A stretch of 64,000 nucleotides of DNA from Acanthosepion esculentum (GCA_964036315.1 OZ038496.1:13178883-13242882); one strand, 5' to 3'. Shown: positions 30,840 to 43,075, counted from the stretch's first letter. Notes: generated by a model from the sequence alone, not told the origin. Translations and numbers: made by a program.

Positions 30840-30980
30840 ACTAGACCATTCTACACCCGTGGACGAAATAAACGGTTCGGTTCGACATTTTAACTTGTGT
30901 CATCTGAAGAAGGCCGGTTTGTACACCGGCCGAAACGTCATGAATATGATAATAAAGATGGATCACAGTTCAAAGAATGT
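30840..30980 (+). mobile_element. SINE C 3' half, plus orientation
   Basis: Starts ACACCCGTGGACGAAATAAA and runs through CATCTGAAGAAGGCCGG, then TTTGTACACCGGCCGAAACG. The CTGAAGA/GAAAC motif here has a perfect 6-bp stem (GGCCGG/CCGGCC). The copy is 5'-truncated and lies head-to-head with the preceding SINE. Confidence 0.8.
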
Positions 30981-31350
30981 AATCTTATCCCAAGTATAAC
31001 TACCTATATCAGCGGAAGAGCACCCCCCCCCCACATACTCATTCTCGGTATATTGGCATCAGTAGGGGAAGCAAGGACAATGCTTTCTTAGAGTGGATTA
31101 ATTTGGGATGTGGTATGGATTGCTTAAAGGATCAGTGAGTATCTCTTCATATGTGCGCTCGCTTTTATATCGACAGAGTTGAAGATCATACCAAGCCATG
31201 TGAGTGAAATTGGATAGATTGAACTGTTCAGAAATCCGCTGGTGGTTGTGCTTGAACGAAGTCGCAAGTCATCGTGACCGAGTATTTGAGTGCACTAGCC
31301 TAACTGCTGATCTCGCCAGATGACGCACTTTCCCCCAGAAACCATGAACA
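30981..31350. other. No recognised feature
   Basis: Contains a short C-run at 31023-31032; otherwise unassigned. Confidence 0.5.
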
Positions 31351-31354
31351 AGGT

Positions 31355-31635
31355 CTGGATTCCCTGTGACTGTGTATTTCCTGTGACTTTTCTGGATTCC
31401 CAGTGACTGTCTGGATTCCTTGTGACTTTTCTAGATTCCCTGTGACTGTATGTATTTCCTGTGACTTTTCTGGATTCCCTGTGACTTTTCTGGATTACCT
31501 GTGACTTTTCTGGATTCACTGTAACTGTCTGTATTTCCTGTGACTTTTCTGGGTTCACTGTGACTTTTCTGGATTCCCTGTGACTGTCTGGATTCCCTGT
31601 AACTTTTCTGGATTCCCTCTGACTTTCTTGTAAAT
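31355..31635. repeat. About 20-bp minisatellite
   Basis: About 14 units of GGATTCCCTGTGACTTTTCT, with variants ending GTGACTGTCT. Open frames rich in ESRKVTGN are translations of the array. Confidence 0.95.
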
Positions 31636-31934
31636 ATTTCCGTGTTCGTTTTTCTAATGAACTTACCTACTAGGAACTTCAGCCTCAACCTTAAACGTAC
31701 TACTGAATTGGCAATTAGGTCTCATTGTTTTGCCGGTGAAATAGCCAGGTAGTAACCGTAACTTCTATTCTAATATTTTCTTTTCTCGCACTTCCTGTCT
31801 ATGGAACTCTGCTTCCGGTTTCTTGCATCCCTGTCATCTACATTCTTCAGAAATTAAAATGCAGCATCAATCGCCATTTTCTTTCATCCTCAAACCTGTT
31901 ATTGAATCGTCCTTTCTCATCAACAACGTTTTCT

Positions 31935-32060
31935 TGTTTTCTTTCACTCCCAATAATCCCTTGCGCCTTACAGGCACCATCACATTGCTTGGGGTGAAAT
32001 TATTTTCAAAACATAATCCAGATGGAGACATGTCGCAGCAAAAGAAGGTTAGAAGAACGA
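31935..32060 (-). repeat. Dispersed repeat H, copy 1
   Basis: The minus strand reads GTGATGGTGCCTGTAAGGCG, CAAGGGATTATTGGGAGTGA, matching 42110, 53750 and 57075. Confidence 0.55.
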
Positions 32061-32203
32061 GCGACTACCACATGTCTTACATAAGGAATATATAAGATAT
32101 AATATACACTATCTTTCATTTTAGGGCCATGGCATTCTTTATATTTCACATACTGCTTGCTTTTATTTTCATATGTGCCACAATTTTTTGTGGGGGACAA
32201 ATT

Positions 32204-32205
<2 letters not shown>

Positions 32206-32263
<58 letters not shown>
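32206..32263. repeat. (TA)n microsatellite
   Basis: About 58 bp of TA, bordering the Penelope-like repeat. Confidence 0.95.
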
Positions 32264-32266
<3 letters not shown>

Positions 32267-32990
32267 CGCGAATCATTCATACGAAAAGCAGATAATGAAG
32301 TTAATGATATGGCAAGTATCACTCTCGCAAACAATTTTTAATAATAAAATACATTAACCTCGAATCCGTTAATGAATGGTATGATCTTTGTTTATAAATT
32401 CCGGTTTTATCAGGTCTTTTTTTACTACTAGCTTAGCTTTCAATCGTTTCATACGATCATCCTCAGGTAGGGAAATAGGTAAGTTTTTTACATCCAGGTA
32501 ATAACAGGACATCGAAAGATAAAATGTAATCCGAAAGAAGTGTTTTTTTAGAAATGTGATATTGTTAACTGTAAGAATACTTTTGGAGCGTGCAGTCACG
32601 ACGCTGAGGTTGATTTTTTTTTTTAATTTTAAAATTGTGCGTTCTTGTACTAATATAGTAATATGAGAATTCTTTTGTAGAAGTAGGCGTTTTTAGTAAA
32701 GGTGGCATGAACTAAATTGTTCAATAAATAGAGTAATGTCACTGTTATTATCAGGAATTCGCACGTCGGATCGGTTATTTTAATATCAATTATGTGGTGC
32801 GGGTTCAATTTATATTACGCGAATCATTCATACGAAAAGCAAATAATGAAGTTAATGATATGGCAATAATCACTCTCGCAAACAATTTTTAATAATAAAA
32901 TACATTAACCTCGAATTCATTGATGAATGGTATGATCCTTGTTTATAAATTCCGGTTTTATCAGGTCTTTTTTTTACTACTTTACCGTAG
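32262..32990 (-). mobile_element. Penelope-like element relic with direct terminal copies
   Basis: A segment beginning TTACGCGAATCATTCATACG occurs at 32264 and again at 32815, about 95 percent alike over about 165 bp, like the pseudo-LTRs of Penelope-like elements. Near 32440 the minus strand encodes LPEDDRMKRLKAKLVVKKDL and carries CCTGAGGATGATCGTATGAA, the CTGANGA-stem-GAAA motif. The downstream part (32560-32800) is homologous, inverted, to 36825-37100. No reverse transcriptase domain remains. Confidence 0.65.
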
Positions 32991-33009
32991 TAATTGTAAA
33001 GTTTTAAAA

Positions 33010-33620
33010 AACAGGGAAAAGTACAGTGGAAAATTGGATCAGGGGGTCACAACAGGAAGAGGGTTTATCATTTCAATTTAGAGCTGAAGACATCAATTAG
33101 AAAAGATCCAATTCAATCCATAAGACGTTTGGCGCGTGAGAGAGGAGTTTCAGCTATGACAATCCAAAGAGCTGTGAAAAAAAGACTTGAAAATGAAATC
33201 GTACGTGAAACCTCTGAAGCACCTTGTTACTCCTGGACAGAAAGTTAGAAGGTTAGTCCAAAAGTCGTCTGCCTCAAACAAATGTGATCAGCCTGGTGCG
33301 CTTTTGATCAAGTGTCAGAAGTCGTGACACCCACCGAGCTAAAACCTTCGTCATGCCAAGTTCATTGTGCAGTATAATCCCAACTCTCACACGGGGTATG
33401 ATAACAGCATTGGCTATTTGTTTTATAGTCAATTGCCTGTCAACGATCAATATGTGGTGAACACAATCAATGTATTACTCGCCGGTAGCAGTTGCAGGAT
33501 ATCCAGACTTTGGACCATCTTCAAAACTCTCTCTTCATCTCCTAAATTTAGCTGACTACCTTAACACTGTTGATAAAGCGGGGCTGTCATCCCCTAATGT
33601 AGCAACCATGTTAACATGAG
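33010..33620 (+). pseudogene. Mariner-like transposase relic
   Basis: The plus strand reads WKIGSGGHNRKRVYHFNLEL, then IRKDPIQSIRRLARERGVSA and MTIQRAVKKRLENE, the N-terminal helix-turn-helix region of a mariner-type transposase. Later sequence (33500-33620) has weak resemblance to the PPSSPDLNPLDY region. Frameshifts and stops are present and the middle is missing. The short relative at 54133-54690 has a matching SGSGGHNRKKSHHFNLEL. Confidence 0.7.
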
Positions 33621-33709
33621 TGTCCTTTGGGACTAAACTTTTTTCTGCAATTACTTGATAATACCACGCTGTCAAACTTTATCTATTTTCAAGAGACGTC
33701 GCTACTGCT

Positions 33710-33990
33710 TATCTTTGAAGCCTTCTTTGAACAGTCAGTTTACCTGAAAAGAAACAATAGAGTTATTAATAAGAAGAGTTGAAATTAATGCATGCAAGAT
33801 TTCACAGCTCTAGCATTACTACTTTATAGTCAACCTGTGCCTTTTAAACCCAGCCGCGTACATTCAAAGCCTTCTTTGAAAAGTCAGACGTCAGTTTACC
33901 TGAAAAAAACAATGAAGTTATTAATAGGAAGATTTGAAATTAATGCATACAAGATTTCACAGGTCTAGCATTACTCTTATATAGTCAGCC
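33710..33990. repeat. About 150-bp tandem duplication
   Basis: AGCCTTCTTTGAACAGTCAG...GCAAGATTTCACAGCTCTAG (33718-33825) recurs at 33870-33980 with small changes. Confidence 0.75.
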
Positions 33991-33994
33991 TATG

Positions 33995-34235
33995 AACTTA
34001 GTCAGTACGTGAAGTCGAAATCTTTTCGGCTTGATGGTCGAACTCTCTGCCTCTGAGCAGAGAGGAACCCGGACGAGGCTCCGCCGAAGGGCAGAGTCTC
34101 GTTCGGGGAGGTTGACCAACCCGATCTCGTTTATACGGATTCTACGGGCATTTTTTGGCCGAGCTTGCGGGCTCGGAAAACCCACGTTACACCCGGCCTT
34201 GTGCCACATGCAAACCTCGTTGGGGGCGGGGGCTA
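33995..34235 (+). repeat. Stem-rich structured repeat S, copy 2
   Basis: Homologous to 25715-25985: CTCTCTGCC...GCAGAGAG (34039-34060), ACGAG...CTCGT with inner GCC/GGC (34071-34103), GGTT/AACC (34108-34121), CCGAGC/GCTCGG (34159-34176) and tail CGGCCTTGTGCCACAT (34194-34209). Stem positions A-T in copy 1 become G-C here, and GGTA/TACC becomes GGTT/AACC. Confidence 0.7.
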
Positions 34236-34903
34236 AATATCGTCATCCTATGAACTTTTCAACCCGCCCTCGTGATATATCGCAGATATATTAATGACTT
34301 ATGTGGGACTTGGAGAGTGGAGAAAACCAAGAGATTTATTATCTCTTTCGAAGCACCATATTAACAGGAAATGTGCAAGATAATGAAATATTCAGCAAAT
34401 ATGAGATTTGTTCACGCAAAAGAGTGGGTCCATTGGTGCTCAGCGAACAACAAGGAAACAATAGTTGATTTCAAGAACACACACCTCACTTAATAAGCGT
34501 CTTTTATGAATAACCCTTATGCTTTGTATTGGGTGAACGTTATAAAACAAACACCATTCTTTTGGCACGTAAAACTTGAAATGTGCAGTCTGTATAATGA
34601 TCCGCTTAAACCCTGACTTCCAGGCCTTAAAGCCAGATGTGCATTTGTTTTATACGCTCGTCTTAATCAATAGATGACATTGTGATCTTTTAAGCCATCT
34701 TAAGCACCAATCTGTTGCCATTATTGAACTCCCGGCATAAAAATTGTAAATGTCTGATTAGAGGCGGTGATTTTATGCTATAAACTCTTGACGTTGACGA
34801 CAGTTAATCATTATTGATAGGTTGGCGCTATGCAGTCTTTTTTTTACAAAATTATAATGATAATAAAGAAAAAATAATATTCTACAAACTCAGCTATATA
34901 AAT
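34236..34903. other. No recognised feature
   Basis: Nothing recognised. Confidence 0.5.
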
Positions 34904-35862
34904 CAGTGGTCTCCAATCTTTTTTAAAACAACGGACCGACTTCAAGCCGGACAATCTTTTCGCTGACCAGTAGTGGCATACAGTTGTGGCCAAAATGTTC
35001 AGAACGGCAGCTTAATAATCTGCTGACGAATTGGTAACGGAGTAAGTGGCATTATATTAACAAAGTACACTGCAGATATTCTGACTAATGTTTAGTAAAC
35101 GAACCATCACTCAAACAAATTTTAAAAAATTAGAGTTCGCCGGTTAAATATACTAAACCACGGAGTAAAAGCAACCGTTCTGATCATTTTGGCCGCCATG
35201 GGTTTTGCAGTAAATCACTAAATCATCCATAACGTTTGTATTATCCTCTCAAATTACACCAAAATCTCAGGCAATAACAATTAATATCGTATATACTGTC
35301 TGTGAAAATTATAGAATATAAAACAACTTTGATAAAAACTTATACATAATTTTCTGACGAAAAGAATGCCGTTCTGAACATTTTGGCCACAACTGTATAT
35401 GTGTAATTTAAGTGCATTTCGATAAAAAAAAAAGCAATAATAAAAAGAGCAATTGATTAAAGGCCAGAAAAGTGTATAATCGTTTGACTTTTATATCTGG
35501 GATCCAGTCCCACCACACACTTGAGTGCTTAGTTTCCCTGATTCAAACCTTATTATAACTATTGCCACATCAATATCAACTCAATTTAATGTCGAATCTG
35601 AATATTAGTTGAGATTAGAAAATTAGTTAAAATTATTACAAATAAATAAAAAAATATACACTAACTGTAAAATGTACTTACAGTTATGATAGATAGTATT
35701 GTGTAGATGAATATTGAATATTTAAACAAATCTTTTTAAATTAAAGTCCAATATTCAATTTATCTAATTTTTTAAAAGTTCATTATTTCTTTGCCGGTCG
35801 GTAGCAAATGATCCACGGACCAGTATAGGTCCGCGGCCCGGTGGTTAGGGATCTCTAATGTA
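34904..35862. mobile_element. hAT-like non-autonomous element
   Basis: The left end CAGTGGTCTCCAATC with CAACGGACCGACTTCAAGCC and the right end GGTCCGCGGCCCGGTGGTTA then GGGATCTCTAATG are imperfect inverted repeats of the hAT type. There is no coding region; it is about 545 bp once the nested MITE (34981-35395) is removed. Target duplication not clear. Confidence 0.55.
34981..35395. mobile_element. 415-bp Tc1/mariner MITE with perfect 29-bp terminal inverted repeats
   Basis: The repeats at 34981-35009 (CAGTTGTGGCCAAAATGTTC...) and 35367-35395 are exact reverse complements over 29 bp, flanked on both sides by TA. No coding sequence. Perfect ends indicate recent insertion into the hAT-like element. 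Confidence 0.92.
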
Positions 35863-36190
35863 AAAAAAAAACAGAGAACAAAGAAAGAAATAAGAGAGGA
35901 TATCAATTTGAGATCTAAACTAGGCAGATCGTTCAAACGATAAGATTACTGGATCTTGTGGTTTTAAAGGAAAGAAAATAAGATTTCCGTGATTGATGAT
36001 GTATCTGTGCCAGCGGAGGCCAACGCGAAGATAAAAGTAAAAATAAATGTTAATATATAAAAAAATTAATAGATTTATTTTTAAAGCAATGTTTTTATTA
36101 CTTCAAACATTATTCTAGCGGAAACTTCTTTTATTAAATAAACGTCCCACCCTTTCCTTTCTTAAACAGTTCGGATTAAATCTATCGACG
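35863..36190. other. No recognised feature
   Basis: Nothing recognised. Confidence 0.5.
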
Positions 36191-36214
36191 TGCTCATTCT
36201 AGAAAGCTTAGTAA

Positions 36215-36302
36215 AGAAAAAGAATTCCCCAGCAAGGACTGAACCTTTCTCTACTTTCTTAAGAGAAATCACATCAGATCCAGTCAGCTTACCGTTCGCC
36301 CA
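36215..36302 (-). mobile_element. tRNA-like SINE head
   Basis: Minus strand GGGCGAACGGTAAGCTGACT, GGATCTGATGTGATTTCTC and GGTTCAGTCCTTGC give A box, anticodon arm and B box. Body unassigned. Confidence 0.5.
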
Positions 36303-36397
36303 CGAAGAACGTAACAACAAGCCGGGTCTGTTTCCCTACTTTTTCCTTTTTTAAGGAATAATTCAAATACGAAGTATCCACGATAATAGCACTCGAA

Positions 36398-37140
<743 letters not shown>

Positions 37141-37865
37141 AAGCCTTTATAGGATTACAGGATTTTACGATGTTTCCGATATCCTTATCCATGTTCGGCC
37201 ATTTTTTCACTTTGATGGAGATAAATTACATAGTTCACTTGACAGACCATTTAGTGACTTCACTCTATACCATGTCCATAGGAGCAGTCAATTTCAGTAC
37301 TTTTTTTACAGCAGCGAAAGTGAGAATTTACTTTCTTTTAGACTTCCGAGCAGCTTACAAGACCATGGTCCCATTTCCCTTTGATAGAGAACGAAACACC
37401 AGCTCGCTGTGTTCAATTTGAGAATACCCAAGATTTGCTGTTTCCCGTTCGTGAAATATGTCCTCGCCTGGGACATGGATGAATCCGGTCTGTTTGAATC
37501 TGGAGTCTTAAACATGCCTTCTCCAGACACAGGAGTGTCTGCATATTATATGTAAAACGCTTCATTTTTGTTCCACTTTACACTCTGTTTAGATGTGTAG
37601 ATAATGTTATATATTATTCTCCGCATGGGACATGTGTGTATAAGTATATATAGTTTTGTGCATGTCTTAGTGATATAAAAGTATTTAGAGAAACAAATCA
37701 TATTTATCATTTCTTTTCCTTTCAGCCATTCCTTTCCGTCCTTGAAAGACGGTATTATTATATCACGGAAATAATAATGCCCATAACGGGGGGGGGGCGT
37801 ACAAATGGGGTGAATAAATATTTCTTTCATAGCCCTCCCCCGTTACACAAACATTGGTTTCACTA
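37141..37865. other. No recognised feature
   Basis: Contains a G-run at 37789-37796. No gene recognised. Confidence 0.5.
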
Positions 37866-37869
37866 TATT

Positions 37870-38065
37870 CAAAGGACATACTGAAGACGAGAAGGAGAGA
37901 GGAAAGCAGCGAATAACCTCCCTAATGAGCCTAATGGTTGGCAGAACGGGGATTAGGAGAGATAGCAAAAACAATCTTTATTAAGAGCTACAAAGGACAT
38001 GAAATTGTGGAGAACAATGATCGTCTATGTACTGAAGGGACACGGCACATAGAAGAAAAATGCAT
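37870..38065 (+). pseudogene. RTE-like retrotransposon 3' end
   Basis: GAGCCTAATGGTTGGCAGAA followed by AAGAGCTACAAAGGACATGA and TACTGAAGGGACACGGCAC corresponds to the last codons and terminus of the RTE copy ending at 23400. Confidence 0.55.
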
Positions 38066-38690
38066 AGATACATATCAACTAATGAGAAAAATAAATAAAT
38101 TATCATATTTCTTACAAAAAAATAAAAACTTCAACATTATCATCGTCAAGGAAACAACAACAAAAATCTCTGATAAAACTACTACGAATTCAAATATCCA
38201 AATGGCTCTAATAAAAATCCCAACACATACATTGGTTTCACTACTAAAACATTGTCACGCCGTTTAACATGTCACTTATCGAACAATAGCTCTATTAAAA
38301 CACATATCATCAAATAACAGAAAGGAAAACAAAAACATGAAATCATGCACATTCTTATCAACACATAGGTGCTATGCCATATAAACTGTGAAAAGCAACT
38401 GTAATTTGGTCGAGCTATTGAACACAAAGAGAAAGCAATGGCGGGTTAACAAAATTGCATTAAACTTCAGACACCAACATATTGTTCATTTTTTTTTAAA
38501 AAGTAGAATTCCTACGTGACTAAGCGAAACGCAATAAAAATAAAACGTGACTAACAAACAACACACGTCTTTGAAAATAACTAGTAAAGTTTAATTTACT
38601 AATACGAAACGTAAATCAAAAAGAAACTCTTAGAAATATTGAAAATGTAAATAAGAAATAAGTAGTAACAGCACTAATCAGCAAGCAGGT
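38066..38690. other. No recognised feature
   Basis: Nothing recognised. Confidence 0.5.
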
Positions 38691-38694
38691 TATG

Positions 38695-39055
38695 TTTAAG
38701 ACTCCATCTTCACTACAGCGAATTGTCCTACGGTGTAATAATGCATTGGTTCTTGAATTTAGTGACATAGTAATTGTGAGTTCAATCCTTAGGCTGGGCA
38801 GTGTGTACTTGGACTCATTGGAAACGGGCGAGCAATAAGTGAGCAGTCCAAAAATAAGAATTAGAGGAGATGACCCTAGACATGAGCAGTGAAACGAGAA
38901 TTGTCTACCTCCGTAGATTAGATAAATGTTTCAGAATTCCCTGTAAATAACCCAGAGCGATATACACCTGATGAAGGCCGGTGAGTACAACAGCCGAAAT
39001 GTTGGGATAGCAACAACAAAGATGAAGACAACAGACCGATTACAAATAGTGTAAC
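38695..39055 (+). mobile_element. Diverged SINE C
   Basis: The head is degraded (GTGTAATAATGCATTGG, B-box region GAGTTCAATCC). The 3' part has CACCTGATGAAGGCCGGTGA, then ACAACAGCCGAAATGTTGGG and AACAAAGATGAAGACAACAG. It carries CTGATGA rather than CTGAAGA. Confidence 0.6.
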
Positions 39056-40030
39056 TGATGATAACTCTTCCATCCCAGAAATTTAGACAGAAATGAATAA
39101 TTCACACGAAACTTTCGCTGTTTTTAATCAAACATGCATATATGCTGGGTTGTTACCCGAAATGCACCCAGTTTTCACATAAATTCTTTCGTTTTTCGGT
39201 TTTATTTTTTCATTTATTTTAATCATATTATTCTTTAATAATTTTTTTTGAAATTCCGTTCTTCATTGTTCATGACTTCTTAGCAACGTTCCAAGACTAT
39301 GTCAATGCCTTGACGGTAGAAATCACCGGCTCTTGATATGAAGAATTCATTGAGACATCTTTTCAATTCCATGATCGAAACGCCTTGCAGACTTTCGGAA
39401 AATATAATAATGTAATAATCTGAAGACGCTAAATCGGAGGAAAACTCTTGAATAGACTTTTGGGTGCCGTGAGGATGAGTATTCTGGTGTTAAAAAGCAC
39501 GCCGTGTGTGTCGCCGGCCGGGTCATTTGAGCTGGATAGCCTCTTTGAATCGGTACGCTTGCTGAACGGCGTAAAACACTGAACTGACCGTGTGGTTGTT
39601 TTCGAGCTTTTCATAGTGGATAAGCCTTTTTCCAAACCCTACCGATTGCGGCAATGCGACTTTTTCTTAGTTTCTGAATGTTGCTTACTTGTCGGGACTC
39701 CGACATTCTTTCCTCTGCTTCATATTGGCCTAAGATCACCAGTTTTCATGGCCGGTGGTGACACGGTAAAGAGACCAACGAATAACCGGGTATCGAGCAA
39801 GTAAACTAGCGGCTATGGAGGAACGCTGAAATTTGTCACCTTCGTTCAATGCGCGTGGCGCCCACGCAACGAGTTTTTGGGGACATTACCCATGTAAATG
39901 ACGGACGACGATATCACGAGAGCATCCTATATCCCGAGTCAATTCCCTGGTCGGTTGCGAGCATCCTCGTGTATCAGATTGTTCAAGCCGTCCTCATTAA
40001 ACTGAACATGTCGACAGAATATGGAGGGTC
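39056..40030. other. No recognised feature
   Basis: 39430-40000 has higher GC than its surroundings but no coding region I can identify. Confidence 0.45.
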
Positions 40031-40800
40031 TCTCATGTTTGTTTTGTTTTGGGTATTTTTCCGGTATGTCAACCTCATTGGGTTATTTAATGGCAACAAG
40101 ATTTTTTATTGCTGGTAAAATGTTTGTTCAAAAATGTAATGCTGGTAATATTTTTTTTAAAGAATGTACTGCTGGTAATATTTTTTTTAAGGAATGTACT
40201 GCTGGTAATATTTTTTTTAAAGAATGTACTGCTGGTAATATTTTTTTAAGGAATGTACTGCTGGTAATATTTTTTTTAAAGAATGTACTGCTGGTAATAT
40301 TTTTTCCATCAAAAATGTATTGCTGATAATATTGTTTTTCCTCCAAAAATGAATTATTGGTAATATTTTTAAAAAATGTTTTGCTGGTAATAATTTTTTA
40401 CAAAAATGTATTGCTGGTACTAAAACCTGTTTTTACACTTTCATAATATTTTGATCCCAGTTTGGGGTTAAGTGTTCGCCGATAGCTGGGACCCTAACAG
40501 GTGCTACCACCCCGGGTCAGGGTGGACCTGGGAACACCAGCAATTAAGAGATGGTTCCACGCCCCTCAAAACCCCCTGATCAGATGCCTTGCTGTTTGAT
40601 GTAGTTTATCGTTTTAATCAAAACGCGGGTGTAGTACATCGTCTTACTCGGGACGCGGATTTAGTTTATCGTCTTACCTGGGACGCGGATGTAGTTTATC
40701 GTCTTACCCGGGACGCGGATGTAGTTTATCGTCTTACCCGGGACGCGGATGTAGTTTATCGTCATACCCACGAGGTGGGATCTGTCTAGTTGAAGTTCCA
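40030..40800 (+). repeat. Composite repeat F, copy 2
   Basis: Order: TATGTCAACCTCATTGGGTT block (40065), nine units of about 29 bp around ATGTACTGCTGGTAATATTT (40130-40430), the GCTGGGACCCTAACAGGTGC core, and five to six 30-bp units of GTCTTACCCGGGACGCGGAT GTAGTTTATC (40605-40790). It is the mirror of 6690-8735, but the expansion sits in different sub-arrays. Confidence 0.85.
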
Positions 40801-41169
40801 CTTCTTGAAGCATGAAAACTATTTCAGGTCAGTTCTTACTGCAATAGCGCCTTTTCCATACCCAACACATATGTCTCGATCAGCTTTGATAGCTTCAGAG
40901 CCTTCATTGAAAGCAAAGTGTCGATAATGGTCATTCTTGTCTACTTGGCACTCCATCATCATATGCTTGAAAAGAGGCAGACAAAAGGAAACAATACTGG
41001 AAGGAGATATAACAATTACTGGACAAATAATTTTAAGAGAAAGATTTTATAAATTTCAACTGATAGTGGCACTGGCTGTTCGGTCAATGATCCAGAAGTA
41101 AACGGCTAATTACCATTATTATTGCAATTTTCGTTCCAATCTCCAATCTACATTACCGTGATTGTTCTT

Positions 41170-42110
41170 GGGGAAAGCAATGGATTGGTTTCTTCTTTGC
41201 ATTCAACCCCTTTCTTCTTTTACTATGTACTGTATACCTTCAGGACCTGGATGATCATGGCTCTCCACAACTTCCTATCCCTTGTATCTCTTAGTAAGTT
41301 TTGTCTTTTCACCATCACTCACAGTCCTCGTTCTCTCATCCATTTACACAAGCTTGTTAGGTAGGTTACTTGCTGTTTCCCTCTGTCCCTCTTGCCTTCT
41401 TTAATGTGCTGTGTCCCTTCAGGACGTAGGTGATGATGGCTCTCCACAACTTCCTATCCTTTCTATCTCTTAGTAAATTTTGCTTTTTCACCCTCAGTTT
41501 CCCTGTTATGCCATCCATTTATACAAGCTTGTTAGGTAGGTTACTTGATGCTTCTCTCTGCCCCTCTTGCCTTCTTCAATATGCTGTGTCCCTTCAGGAT
41601 CTGGGTGATCATGGCTCTCCACAACTTCCTATCCCTTGTATCTCTTAGTAAGTTTTGTCTTTTCACCACCACTCCCATTCCCTGTTCTGTCATCCATTTA
41701 TACAAACTTGTTCAATAAGTTACTTGCTGTTTCCCTCTGTCCCTCTTGCCGCCTTCTTCAATATGCCATGTGACTTCCCGAAGTTGGTGATCATGGCTCT
41801 CCACAACTTTCTATCCCTTGTATTTCTTAGTAAGTTTTGTCTTTTCACCATCTCTCACAGTCCCTGTTTGCCATATATTGATACAAATTTGTTAGGTAGG
41901 TTACTCACTGTTTCCTTCTGTCTCCTTTGTCTTCGATATATCCTTGGAGTGTCAAATTCTCCAAGCCAACTTTCCTCGTTATGTATAAGCGTCTCATTTC
42001 TTTCCATTTTACTTAAAACTTCCCCGTACTGCACATGTTCAGCCAGTGGTATTTTCGGCGTTCTTCCAGCAAACAACTTTTCTGTTCGTTTTATTTTTTT
42101 CAGCCTAGGC
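41170..42110 (-). pseudogene. RTE-like 3' region with four-fold about 180-bp tandem repeat
   Basis: The complement of each unit contains TGGAGAGCCATGATCATC and CCTGAAGGGACACAG, which encode the WRAMIIQVLKGH-type C-terminus of RTE elements. Units recur at about 41235, 41413, 41590 and 41770. Upstream (41940-42000) the minus strand reads NEESWLGEFDTPR, matching RTE C-terminal text seen at 23195. The tandem expansion and stops make this a fossil. Confidence 0.65.
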
Positions 42111-42240
42111 AAGGTGATAATGCCACTAAGACGCAAGGGTTTACTGGAAGTGCAAGAGAATGTGAAGACTTTAGTGGGGAGAAAGAGCAATAAAATGACA
42201 GGACTCAGGAAGACAGAAGATAAAAATATATGAGGACTGA
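42110..42240 (+). repeat. Dispersed repeat H, copy 2
   Basis: AAGGTGATAATGCCACTAAG, ACGCAAGGGTTTACTGG and AGAAAGAGCAATAAAATGAC match the copies at 53750 and 57075. Confidence 0.6.
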
Positions 42241-42700
42241 TATTACGTAACAGTTCAGTTCTTTGTTTCTAACGACATTTTTCTGTTTTGTATCTGTCTA
42301 TATATCTGAGATGAGGTATTATGTAAATTATTTACATTATTCGGACTATTGTCCTCATCTTTGTCGCCATATTTATTACAGCGTTTCGGACGTTGTCCGC
42401 TCCAGCCTTCCCTAGGTGGTTTGAATGTCGAACTGACAAAGATGAGGACAATAGTCCGAATAATGTAAATAATTTTTCTGTTTCTTGATACTTTGCTTAG
42501 CTTTTGAAAGGCATCTTTCGCTATTCCTATGTGACGTCTGATTTTTCTGTCACATTTTCCGTCCTGTGTTAAAACACTCCCCAGATATATAGATTTTTCG
42601 GTTTTCATTGATTTTCTCATATCCACTTTGTAGTTCGCGCCTTGAGATGTTCATTTTGCTGACGAATATCTGTATAGTCCTTTCTCCTAGCTCTTTTTTT
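42241..42700 (-). pseudogene. RTE-like reverse transcriptase relic interrupted by a SINE
   Basis: The minus strand reads YLGSVLTQDGKCDRKIRRHI and GIAKDAFQKLSKVSRNRK before the insertion, and MSLETKN then KELNCYVISVLI (with a frameshift) after it. This is the KYLGSVLTxDGKxxxEIRRRI / LNCYV block of RTE elements. The target duplication AAACAGAAAAAT on both sides of 42285-42475 shows the SINE landed in an already integrated RTE. Confidence 0.85.
42285..42475 (-). mobile_element. Truncated SINE C with 41-bp inverted ends
   Basis: The family C tail is present at 42300-42365 and again inverted at 42435-42475. 42325-42365 and 42435-42475 are perfect reverse complements over 41 bp. Between them is a decayed CTGAAGA segment (CCTAGGGAAGG). 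Flanking duplication: ATTTTTCTGTTT (plus strand). Confidence 0.85.
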
Positions 42701-43075
42701 TTTTACTAACTTCTCTCGAGGTTTCTGTAGTTTCCTTTCCGTGCCAACGATCAAATCTACGTCATATACTGGCGAATTGATTGATCGACAAGATGGTGTT
42801 TGTTAATTAGTTTACGATCGAAAACTGCGGAAAAATGTCGCCGAATTCTACAACAGTGAATAGCTAATTTCTTCTATAATTGATATTTTCTACTTTATCA
42901 TGAGCATTATTACAAAGCTTCTCTTGAAACATCATAATTTGAAATACGTAAATAATTCCCTCGACTATTAATTCTTGTTGTTCCAAACCAACATTAATAG
43001 GTTTCATTTGCAATAATCCCAACCACACATTTTATGTAATTATATTAGAATTAAACGTACGCCCTTGTGCAAATT
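42701..43075. other. No recognised feature
   Basis: Nothing recognised. Confidence 0.5.
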
